Positions 51,290 through 64,000 of a DNA stretch of 64,000 bases are shown piece by piece. The notes beneath the pieces were generated by a model. That model did no database searches. It had not been told where the DNA came from and saw only the letters and a program-made list of their open reading frames with translations. The position numbers and the translations under genes were made by a program. The stretch is from NCBI RefSeq assembly GCF_001724135.1, contig NZ_MEDS01000018.1:1-64000 (forward strand), in the 5' to 3' direction. The stretch comes from Comamonas sp. SCN 65-56 (lineage in GTDB: Bacteria > Pseudomonadota > Gammaproteobacteria > Burkholderiales > Burkholderiaceae_C). Within the stretch, counting starts at the first letter, position 1; every line of letters begins with the position of its first letter.

Positions 51290-52507
51290 ATGCACCTCAA
51301 TACCCACCTCATCCACATGCCCGGCAACTACCTGTTTGCCGAGATCGCGCGCCGCGTGAACGCCTACGCGCCCCAGGCACCGCGCCCCCTCATCCGCCTG
51401 GGCATAGGCGACGTGACCCAACCGCTGACGCCGACCATCGCACGGGCCATGGCCGACGCCGCGCTCGAAATGGGCACGCCCGACGGCTTTCATGGCTACC
51501 CGCCCGACCAGGGCTACGACTTTTTGCGCCAGGCCATCCTGGATGTCGACTATGCGCCGCTGGGCGTGAAGCTGGCGCTGGACGACGTTTTCATCACCGA
51601 CGGCGCCAAGACCGATACTTCGGCGCTGCAGGAGCTGCTGGCAGCCGACGCACGCGTGGCGCTCACCGACCCGGTCTACCCGGTGTATGTCGATTCCAAC
51701 GCCATGGCAGGGCGCCTCGGAAATTATGAAAACGATAGCTGGAGTCGCTTGACCACCCTGCCCTGCAACGCAGAAAATGCCTTCGTCCCCGAGCTGCCAA
51801 GCACGCCGGTGGACATGCTTTATCTGTGCTACCCGAACAACCCGACCGGCACCGTGCTCACACGCGCGCAGCTCAAGCGCTTCGTCGACTGGGCGCTCAA
51901 GACGCAAACGCTGATCCTGTTCGACGCCGCGTACAAGGCCTACATCACGGACGACACCATCCCGCGCTCGATCTACGAGATCGAGGGTGCAGAGAAGATC
52001 GCCATCGAGTGCTGCTCGTTCTCCAAGTCCGCCGGCTTCACCGGCACGCGCTGCGCCTACACCGTGATCCCGCAGGCCCTGACGGCGCAGGTGGACGGCC
52101 GCGCGGTGTCGCTCAACGCGCTGTGGCGCCGGCGCGTGGCAAGCCGCCAGAACGGGGTGTCCTACCCCGTCCAGCGCGCGGCCGCGGCCGCGCTTTCCCC
52201 GCAGGGCCGACGCGAGGTGGCCGACCAGGTGCGCGCCTACATGGACAACGCACGCCAGATCGTCACGGCGCTCAGCGGCGCGGGTCTGCAGGTGTTCGGC
52301 GGCGTGCATGCGCCCTACGTCTGGCTGCAAATTCCCGGCGGGCAAAGCGCCTGGGATTTCTTCGATCGGCTGCTGCACGAAGCCCAGGTGGTCGGCACGC
52401 CCGGCTCGGGCTTCGGCCCCTCGGGCGAAGGCTATCTGCGCCTGACCGCCTTCAACACGGCGCAAGCCACGCGCGAGGCACTGGAGCGCATCCTGGCCAT
52501 CCTCTGA
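51290..52507 (+). CDS. dapL: LL-diaminopimelate aminotransferase
   Basis: A 405-residue PLP aminotransferase of the DapL type: GNYLFAEIARRVNAY, RLGIGDVTQPL, YPPDQGYDFLRQAI, FITDGAKTD, LTDPVYPVYVDSNAMAGR, YLCYPNNPTGTVLT, and the PLP lysine K246 in SFSKSAGFTGTRCAYTV. DapL converts tetrahydrodipicolinate directly to LL-DAP with glutamate, bypassing the acylated intermediates. It begins 1 nt after the dapF stop, so the product of DapL is the substrate of its neighbour. An AT-rich stretch at 51721-51782 resembles the dispersed GATAGCTG repeat, but the protein there still aligns with the family as I recall it. Confidence 0.88.
   Translation: MHLNTHLIHMPGNYLFAEIARRVNAYAPQAPRPLIRLGIGDVTQPLTPTIARAMADAALEMGTPDGFHGYPPDQGYDFLRQAILDVDYAPLGVKLALDDVFITDGAKTDTSALQELLAADARVALTDPVYPVYVDSNAMAGRLGNYENDSWSRLTTLPCNAENAFVPELPSTPVDMLYLCYPNNPTGTVLTRAQLKRFVDWALKTQTLILFDAAYKAYITDDTIPRSIYEIEGAEKIAIECCSFSKSAGFTGTRCAYTVIPQALTAQVDGRAVSLNALWRRRVASRQNGVSYPVQRAAAAALSPQGRREVADQVRAYMDNARQIVTALSGAGLQVFGGVHAPYVWLQIPGGQSAWDFFDRLLHEAQVVGTPGSGFGPSGEGYLRLTAFNTAQATREALERILAIL
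51721..51782 (+). repeat. Possible GATAGCTG-type repeat inside dapL
   Basis: ATGAAAACGATAGCTGGAGT followed by CGCTTG and a later AACGCAGAAAATGCC matches the family core and spacing, in otherwise GC-rich coding sequence. The encoded loop (NYENDSWSRLTTLPCNAENAF) is compatible with ordinary DapL proteins, so this may be chance or a substitution of an existing loop. Confidence 0.4.
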
Positions 52508-52587
52508 TCCCCCGCCTGGCAGCGCAAGCCGGTGGGTGCTCCGGAGATGTCCTCGACAACGCTGGGTGACAATCCATCCCGCACACC

Positions 52588-53676
52588 ATGGCTCTCGCGC
52601 CCGATCCCCACGCCCAGGAGGCCTATGACCGGCTTGCCACGCTGGTGGCGCTGGTGCGTGCGGACGGCAGCTGCCTGATGGTGAACATGGCGCTCGAAAA
52701 CACCTTGTGCCTGCCGCGCAGCCGCCTGGTGCACGGCCAGGCCGCGCACTGGTTCAACGAACCCGCACTGCTGCACGACGCGCTGCGCCGCGTGGTCCAG
52801 GAGGGTGGCGTCGTCAGCCGCTTTGCCGCCAGCCTGTGCTGCGTGCCGCCGGGGCCGCAAGCGCTTGCGGTGCACGTGACGGTCAGCCCATTCGTGCACG
52901 CCAGCCAGACCTGCGCACTGGTGGAGATGACCGAGCTGGAGCAGCAGTCGCGGCTCGATCGCGAGCAGCGCGCACGCGAGCTCGCGACGGCCCACAAGGA
53001 GCTGCTGCGCAACCTGGCCCATGAGGTCAAGAACCCGCTGGGCGGCATCCGCGGCGCCGCCCAGCTGCTGGCGCTGGACCATCCCGATGGCAGCGCCGGC
53101 GAATACGCAGGGGTGATCGTGCGCGAGGTGGATCGCCTGCAGGCGCTGGTCGACCGGCTGCTCGCGCCGCACCAGGCCGCGCCCGCGTGGGCCGTGGTGA
53201 ACATCCACGAGGTTTGCGAGCATGTGCGCACGCTGGTGCTGGCCGAGTTTGCGCGCGGCCTCGAGATCCAGCGCGACTACGACGCCTCGCTGCCCGAGCT
53301 GCGCGCCGACCGCGAGCAGCTCATCCAGGCCCTGCTCAACATCGTGCGCAACGCGGCGCAGGCACTTGCCGAGCGCATCCGGCAAGGCGACGCCCGCATC
53401 GTGCTGCGCACCCGCATAGCGCACCAGGCCACGCTGGCCGGACGGCGCCACCGGCTGGCGCTGGAGCTGGAAGTGGAAGACAACGGCCCCGGCGTGCCGC
53501 CTGCGCTGCGCGAGCGCATCTTCCAGCCGCTGGTCACTGGCCGCCCCGAAGGCACCGGCCTGGGCCTGACCCTGACGCAAACCCTGGTGCAGCAGCAAGG
53601 CGGCAGCATTGCCTGCGAGAGCAGACCCGGCGCCACCCGCTTCACCATGGTGCTGCCGCTGCCTGAGAAATCCTGA
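52588..53676 (+). CDS. glnL: Nitrogen regulation sensor kinase NtrB (GlnL)
   Basis: A 362-residue cytoplasmic histidine kinase. The N-terminal PAS-like domain covers about 1-120. The H-box NLAHEVKNPLGGIRGAAQLL has the phosphorylated H145, and the HATPase domain has an N-box (LLNIVRNAAQAL) and G-boxes (EDNGPGVPP, GTGLGLTL). With PII it phosphorylates or dephosphorylates NtrC according to nitrogen status. Its stop codon (53674-53676) overlaps the first base of a MITE-like element that separates it from ntrC. Confidence 0.96.
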   Translation: MALAPDPHAQEAYDRLATLVALVRADGSCLMVNMALENTLCLPRSRLVHGQAAHWFNEPALLHDALRRVVQEGGVVSRFAASLCCVPPGPQALAVHVTVSPFVHASQTCALVEMTELEQQSRLDREQRARELATAHKELLRNLAHEVKNPLGGIRGAAQLLALDHPDGSAGEYAGVIVREVDRLQALVDRLLAPHQAAPAWAVVNIHEVCEHVRTLVLAEFARGLEIQRDYDASLPELRADREQLIQALLNIVRNAAQALAERIRQGDARIVLRTRIAHQATLAGRRHRLALELEVEDNGPGVPPALRERIFQPLVTGRPEGTGLGLTLTQTLVQQQGGSIACESRPGATRFTMVLPLPEKS

Positions 53677-53815
53677 GAGCTTGAGAGGCAATCCCCCATG
53701 CCCGCCCTGCACGCCAAAACACCACCACTCTTCGTTGCAAATACTCGCCATAGCCCGAGCTATGGCTGCGTTTTTGACGCACCTTTCGGGCACGGGCAAT
53801 TTCCTCTCAAGCTCT
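53676..53815 (-). mobile_element. MITE-like element, copy 2 (140 bp)
   Basis: An inverted, near-identical copy of the element at 18616-18776, with the same AGAGCTTGAGAGG termini. It lacks about 21 bp of the copy 1 interior. It fills almost all of the ntrB-ntrC gap: the stop codon of ntrB overlaps its left end, and ntrC starts 13 bp after its right end. Flanking TGA triplets occur on both sides, but one is the ntrB stop, so a target duplication is not proven. Confidence 0.78.
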
Positions 53816-53828
53816 GAGTCACCCACGC

Positions 53829-55256
53829 ATGCCACGCTCCACTGCGCCCCTCATTTGGATCGTCGACGACGACGCTTCCATCCGCTTCGTGCTCCAGCGC
53901 GCGCTGGAGCGTGAGCAACTGCCGGTGCGCGCCTTCAGCAGCGCACCCGAAGTGCTCGCCGCGCTCGACCCGGGTGCTTTGCCGCAGGTGCTGGTGAGCG
54001 ACATCCGCATGCCCGGCGGCGACGGTCTGGCACTGCTGGCCGAAATCAAGCGCCGCCACCCTCGCATCGCGGTCATCATCATGACCGCCTACACCGACCT
54101 GGACAGCGCCGTCGGCGCACTGCAAAGCGGCGCCTTCGAATACCTGCCCAAGCCCTTTGACCTCACCCTGGCGGTGGAGCTGATCCGCCGCGCCGCCGCA
54201 GAGTCCCAGGCGCACGACAGTCCGGGCAGCGAGAGCGCCGCCCTGCCACAGATGCTCGGCCAGGCGCCGGCGATGCAGGATGTGTTTCGCGCCATTGGCC
54301 GGCTCAGTGCCAGCCACGCCACCGTCTTGATCACCGGAGAGAGCGGTACCGGCAAGGAACTGGTGGCGCATGCGCTGCACCGCCACAGCCCGCGCGCCAG
54401 CGGCCCTTTCATCGCCATCAACACCGCCGCAGTGCCGCGCGATCTGCTCGAAAGCGAGCTCTTCGGCCACGAGCGTGGTGCCTTCACCGGTGCACAGACG
54501 CTGCGGCGCGGCCGCTTTGAGCAGGCCGCGGGCGGCACGCTGTTTCTTGACGAAATCGGTGACATGCCACTGGAGCTGCAGACGCGCCTGCTGCGCGTGC
54601 TCAGCGACGGACAGTTCTACCGTGTCGGCGGTCAGGAGCCCCTGCAGGCCAGTGCGCGCGTGATTGCCGCCACCCACCAGAATCTGGAGGAGCGCGTGCG
54701 CCAGGGCCGCTTTCGCGAAGACCTGTACCACCGCCTGAACGTGATCCGCCTGCGCCTGCCAGCGCTGCGCGAACGCCGCGAGGACATTCCCGCGCTGGCA
54801 CGCCATTTTCTGGTGCGCAGCGCGCAGGAGCTGGGCATGGAGCCCAAACGCCTCACCGACGCGGCGCGCGATCGGTTGGCGGACTACGCCTTCCCTGGCA
54901 ACGTGCGTGAGCTGGAAAACCTCTGCCGCTGGCTGACGGTGATGGCACCGGCGCAGGTCATCACGCCGCAAGACCTGCCGCCGCAGGGCGAAACCGAAGG
55001 CGCAGCACCCGGCCCGGCCGTCGCCAGTACCGGCAGTGCGCCCGACTGGCGCGCGCTGCTGGAGCGCGATGCGCGCCGCCGCCTGCAGGCCGGCGACACG
55101 GACGTCTGGCAGCGCCTGAGTGAACAGTTTGAAGCACAGCTGCTGCGCACTGCCCTCGCCGTCGCGGGCGGGCGCCGCGCCGAAGCCGCGCACCAGCTCG
55201 GCATTGGGCGCAACACCATCACGCGCAAGATCCAGGAGCTGGGGCTCGATGACTGA
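53829..55256 (+). CDS. glnG: Nitrogen regulator NtrC (GlnG), sigma54 activator
   Basis: A 475-residue response regulator. The receiver domain (about 1-120) has the phosphorylated D58 in VLVSDIRMPGGDG. The AAA+ sigma54-activating domain shows Walker A GESGTGKE, the sigma54-contacting GAFTGA loop and FLDEIGDM. A Fis-type HTH lies at the C-terminus (RRAEAAHQLGIGRNTITRKIQELGL). It should activate the glnA sigma54 promoter seen upstream. The space before it is occupied by the MITE-like element, so its translation signals lie at the element edge. Confidence 0.96.
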   Translation: MPRSTAPLIWIVDDDASIRFVLQRALEREQLPVRAFSSAPEVLAALDPGALPQVLVSDIRMPGGDGLALLAEIKRRHPRIAVIIMTAYTDLDSAVGALQSGAFEYLPKPFDLTLAVELIRRAAAESQAHDSPGSESAALPQMLGQAPAMQDVFRAIGRLSASHATVLITGESGTGKELVAHALHRHSPRASGPFIAINTAAVPRDLLESELFGHERGAFTGAQTLRRGRFEQAAGGTLFLDEIGDMPLELQTRLLRVLSDGQFYRVGGQEPLQASARVIAATHQNLEERVRQGRFREDLYHRLNVIRLRLPALRERREDIPALARHFLVRSAQELGMEPKRLTDAARDRLADYAFPGNVRELENLCRWLTVMAPAQVITPQDLPPQGETEGAAPGPAVASTGSAPDWRALLERDARRRLQAGDTDVWQRLSEQFEAQLLRTALAVAGGRRAEAAHQLGIGRNTITRKIQELGLDD

Positions 55257-55301
55257 TCTTTGCCCGAGCACAAGGCACACGGCATAAGCCCCGCACCCGC
55301 C

Positions 55302-55970
55302 ATGGCCAGACTGCCCCGCCTCGTCATCCCCGGCCACGCGCACCTGCTGATTCAGCGTGCGATCGACCGTCAACCCATCTTCGAGGACGCGCAAGACCTG
55401 GAGCTCCTCACCGAAGTACTGCGCCTGGCACTGGTGGACGAGCAGGTACAGCTGCATGCCTACGCGCTGCGCACGCAGGAACTGCTGCTGCTGGCCACCC
55501 CGGCGCAGCCGCAATCGCTCGCGCGCCTGATGCAAACCATAGGCCGGCGCTACGTCGGTGCCTTCAACCGCAAGCACGGGCGCAGCGGCACGCTCTGGAA
55601 CGGCCGCTTTCACGCCGCCCCGGTGGAGCCCGGCGAACCCCTGCTGGCGACCATGGCCTGGATGGAGCAGGAGGGCGAGCCCGGCGCTGCCAGCAGTGCC
55701 GCGCACCACCTGGGCAGCTGCCGCGACCCGCTGGTCACCGATCCACCCGCCTACTGGAGCCTGGGCAACACCCCATTTGCCCGCGAAGCCGCCTGGCGCG
55801 AGCGCCTGAGCCACGGCAGCAGCAGCGCACAGGATGCCCGCCTGCGCCGCGCCGCGCGCGGCGGCTGGGCGCTGGGCTCGGCGGGCTTCATCTCGGTTGC
55901 AGGCGCCAGCGGCCGCCCTGCCGCACCACGCGCACCAGGCCGGCCGGCGCGTTGCAACGCAAGCCATTGA
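55302..55970 (+). CDS. RAYT-like (Y1 transposase family) protein lacking the HUH motif
   Basis: A 222-residue protein that resembles REP-associated tyrosine transposases. It starts MARLPRLVIPGHAHLLIQRAIDRQPIF and contains LHAYALRTQELLLLATP where the family has the metal-binding HxH (NHVHLL). It then has IGRRYVGAFNRKHGRSGTLWNGRF with the tyrosine region. The HUH histidines are replaced, so it is probably not an active transposase and may be domesticated or decaying. The C-terminal tail is low-complexity Ala/Arg/Gly. It lies 45 nt after ntrC. Confidence 0.78.
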   Translation: MARLPRLVIPGHAHLLIQRAIDRQPIFEDAQDLELLTEVLRLALVDEQVQLHAYALRTQELLLLATPAQPQSLARLMQTIGRRYVGAFNRKHGRSGTLWNGRFHAAPVEPGEPLLATMAWMEQEGEPGAASSAAHHLGSCRDPLVTDPPAYWSLGNTPFAREAAWRERLSHGSSSAQDARLRRAARGGWALGSAGFISVAGASGRPAAPRAPGRPARCNASH

Positions 55971-56154
55971 CAGGCGTTCACAGGCATTAGCTTGTGCAAG
56001 TCATTGAATCAATTGTTTTTTGATATGTCCCCAATTTTTGAAAATATTGGTTTTATCAGAATTATTAATGGTCTGACCCCTATTTATTTTGATTGAAGAC
56101 CTTCTCGGCAAGTGTTAATCTATGCCTGTTTTGCATACTTTGATGCAAATTGAC
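55971..56154. other. AT-rich region upstream of gltB with a GGTCTGACCCC motif
   Basis: An island of low GC between GC-rich genes. It contains AATGGTCTGACCCCTATTTATT (the core GGTCTGACCCC is at about 56070-56080). I recall this word as frequent near RAYT-type transposase genes in proteobacteria. The gltB promoter must lie here, but I see no unambiguous -35/-10 pair. Confidence 0.4.
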
Positions 56155-60960
<4,806 letters not shown>

Positions 60961-61015
60961 TGCAGACGCGCACTCGCTCAAGACCCACCGCATATTCCTC
61001 AAGGCAAGACACACC

Positions 61016-62497
61016 ATGGGCAAGATCACCGGCTTTCTGGAGTTCGACCGCATCCCCGAACCCCACGCGCCCGTCGCCGAGCGCATTACGCACTTTCACG
61101 AGTTCGTCACCACCCTGACCGAGCCGCTGGCGCGGCAGCAGGCGGCGCGCTGCATGGATTGCGGCATTCCGTTTTGCAGCCACGGCTGCCCGGTCAACAA
61201 CATCATTCCGGACTTCAACGACCTGGTCTATCGGGGCGACTGGAAAAACGCTTTCCAGGTGCTCGATTCGACCAACAACTTCCCCGAGTTCACTGGTCGC
61301 ATCTGCCCCGCGCCCTGCGAGGCCGCCTGCACGCTCAACATCAACAGCGAGCCGGTGGGCATCAAGAGCCTGGAGCGCGCCATCATCGACCGCGCCTGGG
61401 CCGAAGGCTGGGTGCAACCGCGCCCGGCGCTGCGCCCAAGCGGCAAACGCGTGGCCGTGGTCGGCTCCGGTCCCTCCGGGCTGGCCGCGGCGCAGCAGCT
61501 CGGGCGCGCGGGCCATGCCGTGACGGTGTTCGAGAAGAACGACCGCATCGGCGGCCTGCTGCGCTATGGCATCCCGGATTTCAAGCTCGACAAATCACAC
61601 ATCGACCGGCGCGTGGCGCAGATGCAGGGTGAGGGCGTGACGTTTCGCACCGGCGTGCTGGTGGCCGGCATGCCAGGTGACGGCGTGGGCGCCACCATCA
61701 CCAACCTCTCGCGCGAAACAGTCACCGCAGACCAGCTGCTGACGGAGTTTGACGCCGTGCTGCTGACCGGCGGCGCCGAGCAATCGCGCGACCTGCCCGC
61801 CCCGGGTCGCGAGTTGCGCGGCATCCACTTTGCGATGGAGTTTCTGCCACAACAAAACCGCATCGACGCGGGCGACAAGGTCAAGGACCCGATCTCGGCC
61901 AAGGGCAAGCACGTCATCGTGATCGGCGGCGGCGACACCGGCAGCGACTGCGTCGGCACCAGCAACCGCCAGGGCGCCAAGAGCGTGACGCAGTTCGAAC
62001 TCATGCCCATGCCGCCCGCGCACGAGAACAAGGAGCTCACCTGGCCCTATTGGCCGATCAAGCTGCGCACCAGCGACAGCCACGAAGAAGGCGCGCAGCG
62101 CGAGTTCGCCATCTCCACCAAAGCCTTCGTCGGCAGCGGCCGCAGCCAGACGGTGAAGGCCCTGAAAACGGTACAGATCGAGTTCAAGAACGGCAAGATC
62201 ACCGAAGTGCCCGGCACCGAGAAGGACTGGCCGGCCGAACTGGTGCTGCTGGCCATGGGCTTTACCGGGCCCAGCACCACCATGCTGGATGCCTTTGGCG
62301 TGGAAAAGGACGCGCGCGGCAACGCTCATGCCAGCGTGGACGACGCCAAGGGCTACAAAACCAATGCCAAAGGGGTGTTCGCCGCCGGCGACATGCGCCG
62401 CGGTCAAAGCCTGGTGGTCTGGGCCATCCGCGAAGGCCGCCAGGCGGCGCGTGCGGTGGACAAATACCTGATAGGCAGCACCGTGCTGCCGCGCTGA
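61016..62497 (+). CDS. gltD: Glutamate synthase (NADPH) small subunit
   Basis: A 493-residue electron-input subunit. N-terminal cysteine clusters for two 4Fe-4S centres ([24 protein letters not shown]) are followed by an FAD-binding motif ([17 protein letters not shown]) and an NADPH-binding motif ([22 protein letters not shown]). The C-terminal FAD segment is [21 protein letters not shown]. It passes electrons from NADPH to the GltB FMN. It starts 55 nt after gltB. Confidence 0.97.
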   Translation: MGKITGFLEFDRIPEPHAPVAERITHFHEFVTTLTEPLARQQAARCMDCGIPFCSHGCPVNNIIPDFNDLVYRGDWKNAFQVLDSTNNFPEFTGRICPAPCEAACTLNINSEPVGIKSLERAIIDRAWAEGWVQPRPALRPSGKRVAVVGSGPSGLAAAQQLGRAGHAVTVFEKNDRIGGLLRYGIPDFKLDKSHIDRRVAQMQGEGVTFRTGVLVAGMPGDGVGATITNLSRETVTADQLLTEFDAVLLTGGAEQSRDLPAPGRELRGIHFAMEFLPQQNRIDAGDKVKDPISAKGKHVIVIGGGDTGSDCVGTSNRQGAKSVTQFELMPMPPAHENKELTWPYWPIKLRTSDSHEEGAQREFAISTKAFVGSGRSQTVKALKTVQIEFKNGKITEVPGTEKDWPAELVLLAMGFTGPSTTMLDAFGVEKDARGNAHASVDDAKGYKTNAKGVFAAGDMRRGQSLVVWAIREGRQAARAVDKYLIGSTVLPR

Positions 62498-62502
62498 ACC
62501 AA

Positions 62503-62604
62503 ACGGCTTTGCATTCAAGCGTAGAACAAGGCGGGAAGCCGCAGGCAGTGCTTGTCGCACGACAAGGCGAACCAACGCAGTTATACGTTTGAAGGCGAAG
62601 CCGT
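62503..62604. repeat. 102-bp branched palindromic element between gltD and livF
   Basis: The outer arms 62503-62523 and 62584-62604 (ACGGCTT...CGTA and its complement) pair at 20 of 21 positions, counting two G-T pairs. Inside lie two hairpins: GCGG-GAAG-CCGC and CTTGTCG-CA-CGACAAG. There is no T-run, so it is not a plain intrinsic terminator. It fills the gap between two convergent genes and may be a dispersed palindromic element or a transcription barrier. Confidence 0.55.
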
Positions 62605-62605
62605 A

Positions 62606-63301
62606 TCAGACTTCGAGCCACTCCTTGCGCACCTGCGCATCGGCGCGCAGCGCGTCGGGCGTACCTTCGAACACGATGCGGCCGTGCCCCATGACCAGCA
62701 CCCGGTTGGAAATGTGCATCGCAATCGTGAGCTTTTGCTCGATGAGCAGCACGGCAATGCCGCGTTCCTGCAGACGCTGCAGATACTGCCCGACCTGTTC
62801 GACGATCTTGGGTGCGAGGCCCTCGGTGGGCTCGTCGATGAGGATGCAATCCGGGTCACCCATCAGCGTGCGGCACAGCGTCAGCATCTGCTGCTCGCCG
62901 CCGGAGAGCAGCCCGGCCTCGACGCTGCAGCGCTCTTTCAGGCGCGGGAACATCGCGTACATGTCGTCGAAGTTCCAGCGGCTGGCGCGCCCGCTGCCCT
63001 TCTGGCCCAGCATCAGGTTCTGGTGCACCGTCAGGCGCGGAAAGATGTCACGGCTCTCGGGCACGTAGCCCAGGCCCAGGTGGGCAATCTCGAAGGGCTT
63101 TTTGCCCAGCAAGTCCTGCTCTTTGAAGCGCAGCTGCCCGGCAGCGTGCACCATGCCCATGATGGCCTTGGCGCAGGTGGAACGGCCCGAGCCGTTGCGC
63201 CCGAGCAGGGCAACGATCTCGCCCGGCTGCACCGCAAGGTTCACGCCATGCAGCACATGGCTTTTGCCGTACCAGGCCTGCAGATCCCTCACTTGCAGCA
63301 T
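62606..63301 (-). CDS. livF: Branched-chain amino-acid ABC transporter ATPase LivF
   Basis: A 231-residue ABC ATPase: Walker A region LLGRNGSGRSTCAK, signature LLSGGEQQMLTLCRTLMGDP, Walker B CILIDEPTEGLAP and the LivF-type ending. The Walker A lysine is replaced by Arg (GSGRST). I recall this variant in LivF proteins of Burkholderiales, so it is probably functional. It energises uptake of Leu/Ile/Val or related amides together with LivG, LivH, LivM and a binding protein outside the window. Its start overlaps the livG stop. Confidence 0.94.
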   Translation of the reverse strand: MLQVRDLQAWYGKSHVLHGVNLAVQPGEIVALLGRNGSGRSTCAKAIMGMVHAAGQLRFKEQDLLGKKPFEIAHLGLGYVPESRDIFPRLTVHQNLMLGQKGSGRASRWNFDDMYAMFPRLKERCSVEAGLLSGGEQQMLTLCRTLMGDPDCILIDEPTEGLAPKIVEQVGQYLQRLQERGIAVLLIEQKLTIAMHISNRVLVMGHGRIVFEGTPDALRADAQVRKEWLEV

Positions 63302-64000
63302 CAGTGCACGCCTCCTTGCGCCTCGGCCACGGGCGAGCCGAGATAAGCCTCCTGCACCCGCGGGTTGGCGCGGATGGCCTCGGGGGTGTCGAACGCGATC
63401 ACCTCGCCATAGACGACGACGGCGATCCGGTCCGCCAGGCCGAACACCACGCCCATGTCGTGTTCCACGGTCAGCAGCGTCTTGCCCTCGGTCACCTCGC
63501 GGATCAGGCGGATGAAATGCGCCGTCTCGGTGGTGCTCATGCCGGCGGTGGGTTCGTCCAGCAGGATGACCTGCGCGCCGCCGGCGATGGTGATGCCGAT
63601 CTCCAGGGCGCGCTGTTCGGCATAGGTGAGGTTGACGGCCTGCACGTCGCGCTTGGCAGCCAGGCCGACCTGCACCAGCAACTGGTTGGCGCGCGCATTC
63701 GCATCCTCCAAGCCCGAGAGAAAGCGCAGAAAAGTGTAGCGATAGCCCAGGCTCCAGAGCACCGCGCAGCGCAGGTTCTCGAACACGCTCAGGCGCGGAA
63801 AGATGTTGGTGATCTGAAAGCTGCGCGAAAGGCCCAGGCGGTTGATCTCGTGCGGCCTCTTGCCATCAATGCGCTGGCCATTGAGGTGCACCTCGCCACT
63901 GGTGGGCAACAGCCGCCCGCTGATCAGATTGAAGAGCGTGGACTTGCCGGCGCCGTTGGGCCCGATGATGGCCACGCGCTCGCCTGGCCGCACCGCGAGG
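63301..64000 (-). CDS. livG: Branched-chain amino-acid ABC transporter ATPase LivG (partial)
   Basis: The C-terminal ~233 residues of a LivG ATPase; the N-terminus lies beyond the right edge. Motifs: Walker A IIGPNGAGKSTLFNLISG, LTYAEQRALEIGITIAGGAQVILLDEPTAGMS (signature and Walker B) and TVEHDMGVVFGLADRIAV. The C-terminal extension typical of LivG is present (IAFDTPEAIRANPRVQEAYLG). The 1-nt stop/start overlap with livF shows translational coupling. Confidence 0.95.
   Translation of the reverse strand, partial: LAVRPGERVAIIGPNGAGKSTLFNLISGRLLPTSGEVHLNGQRIDGKRPHEINRLGLSRSFQITNIFPRLSVFENLRCAVLWSLGYRYTFLRFLSGLEDANARANQLLVQVGLAAKRDVQAVNLTYAEQRALEIGITIAGGAQVILLDEPTAGMSTTETAHFIRLIREVTEGKTLLTVEHDMGVVFGLADRIAVVVYGEVIAFDTPEAIRANPRVQEAYLGSPVAEAQGGVH

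Noticed and set aside
51721-51782. A definite repeat insertion in dapL
   Set aside because: The core word matches, but the encoded residues still fit the DapL family and the protein is of normal length, so it is listed only as possible.

Overview
The window is about 64 kb of GC-rich chromosome from a betaproteobacterium, most likely order Burkholderiales and close to Comamonadaceae. Three things point there: the block thrS-infC-rpmI-rplT-pheS-pheT-ihfA-MerR followed by tRNA-Pro; a PhaR repressor; and the style of the glnA, ntrBC and gltBD region. Almost everything is housekeeping or metabolic. I see no prophage, CRISPR array, complete insertion sequence, rRNA operon or replication origin.

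Layout. 1-5000 (mostly minus strand): tRNA-His, a PpiD-like periplasmic foldase, HU with tRNA-Val, pgsA, and an SPFH/NfeD membrane pair. 5032-7308: a large PLP amino-acid decarboxylase. 7364-15516: the translation block. It opens with what looks like a complete transcription attenuator for thrS (a Thr-rich leader peptide and mutually exclusive stems) and closes with tRNA-Pro. 15739-20534: phaR, ovoA (ovothiol), an ADP-ribosylglycohydrolase-like gene and a flavin reductase. 20528-26652 (minus): two TPM proteins, LemA, ecotin, ispF, ispD and an orphan molybdenum hydroxylase subunit. 26917-37978: mfd, a frameshifted lipoprotein, a LysR/wrbA divergent pair, an MFS exporter and tex. 37995-45161: a broken ParE toxin with its antitoxin, an RCC1-repeat protein paired with a Tat-exported multicopper oxidase, a TetR remnant, an AbfD/HpaB-family gene divergent from a TetR regulator, and a methyltransferase. 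45384-48688 (minus): thiolase and a FadB-like multifunctional protein. 49023-62497: a nitrogen and lysine block with glnA (sigma54 promoter and an NtrC-like site), dapF-dapL, ntrB-ntrC, a decayed RAYT-like transposase and gltB-gltD. The window ends in livF and a partial livG.

How the genes connect. Nitrogen assimilation is coherent: NtrB/NtrC should drive the sigma54 promoter of glnA, and GltBD completes the GS-GOGAT cycle. DapL and DapF together make meso-diaminopimelate from tetrahydrodipicolinate. IspD and IspF are consecutive-pathway MEP enzymes. The thiolase and FadB-like protein form a beta-oxidation pair.

The most unusual content is in regulation and repeats. (1) A four-segment Thr attenuator precedes thrS. 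(2) At least eight, probably nine, copies of a dispersed ~55-65 bp palindromic repeat (core GATAGCTG-N4-CGCWT) occur, several inside genes (tex, the C-terminus of gltB, the signal peptide of a TPM protein). (3) A second GC-rich inverted repeat is inserted in frame in both mfd and tex. (4) Two near-identical 140/161 bp MITE-like elements lie in opposite orientations, one at the 5' end of the ADP-ribosylglycohydrolase gene and one between ntrB and ntrC. Three genes appear frameshifted or decayed, and GltB appears to lack one conserved iron-sulfur cysteine.
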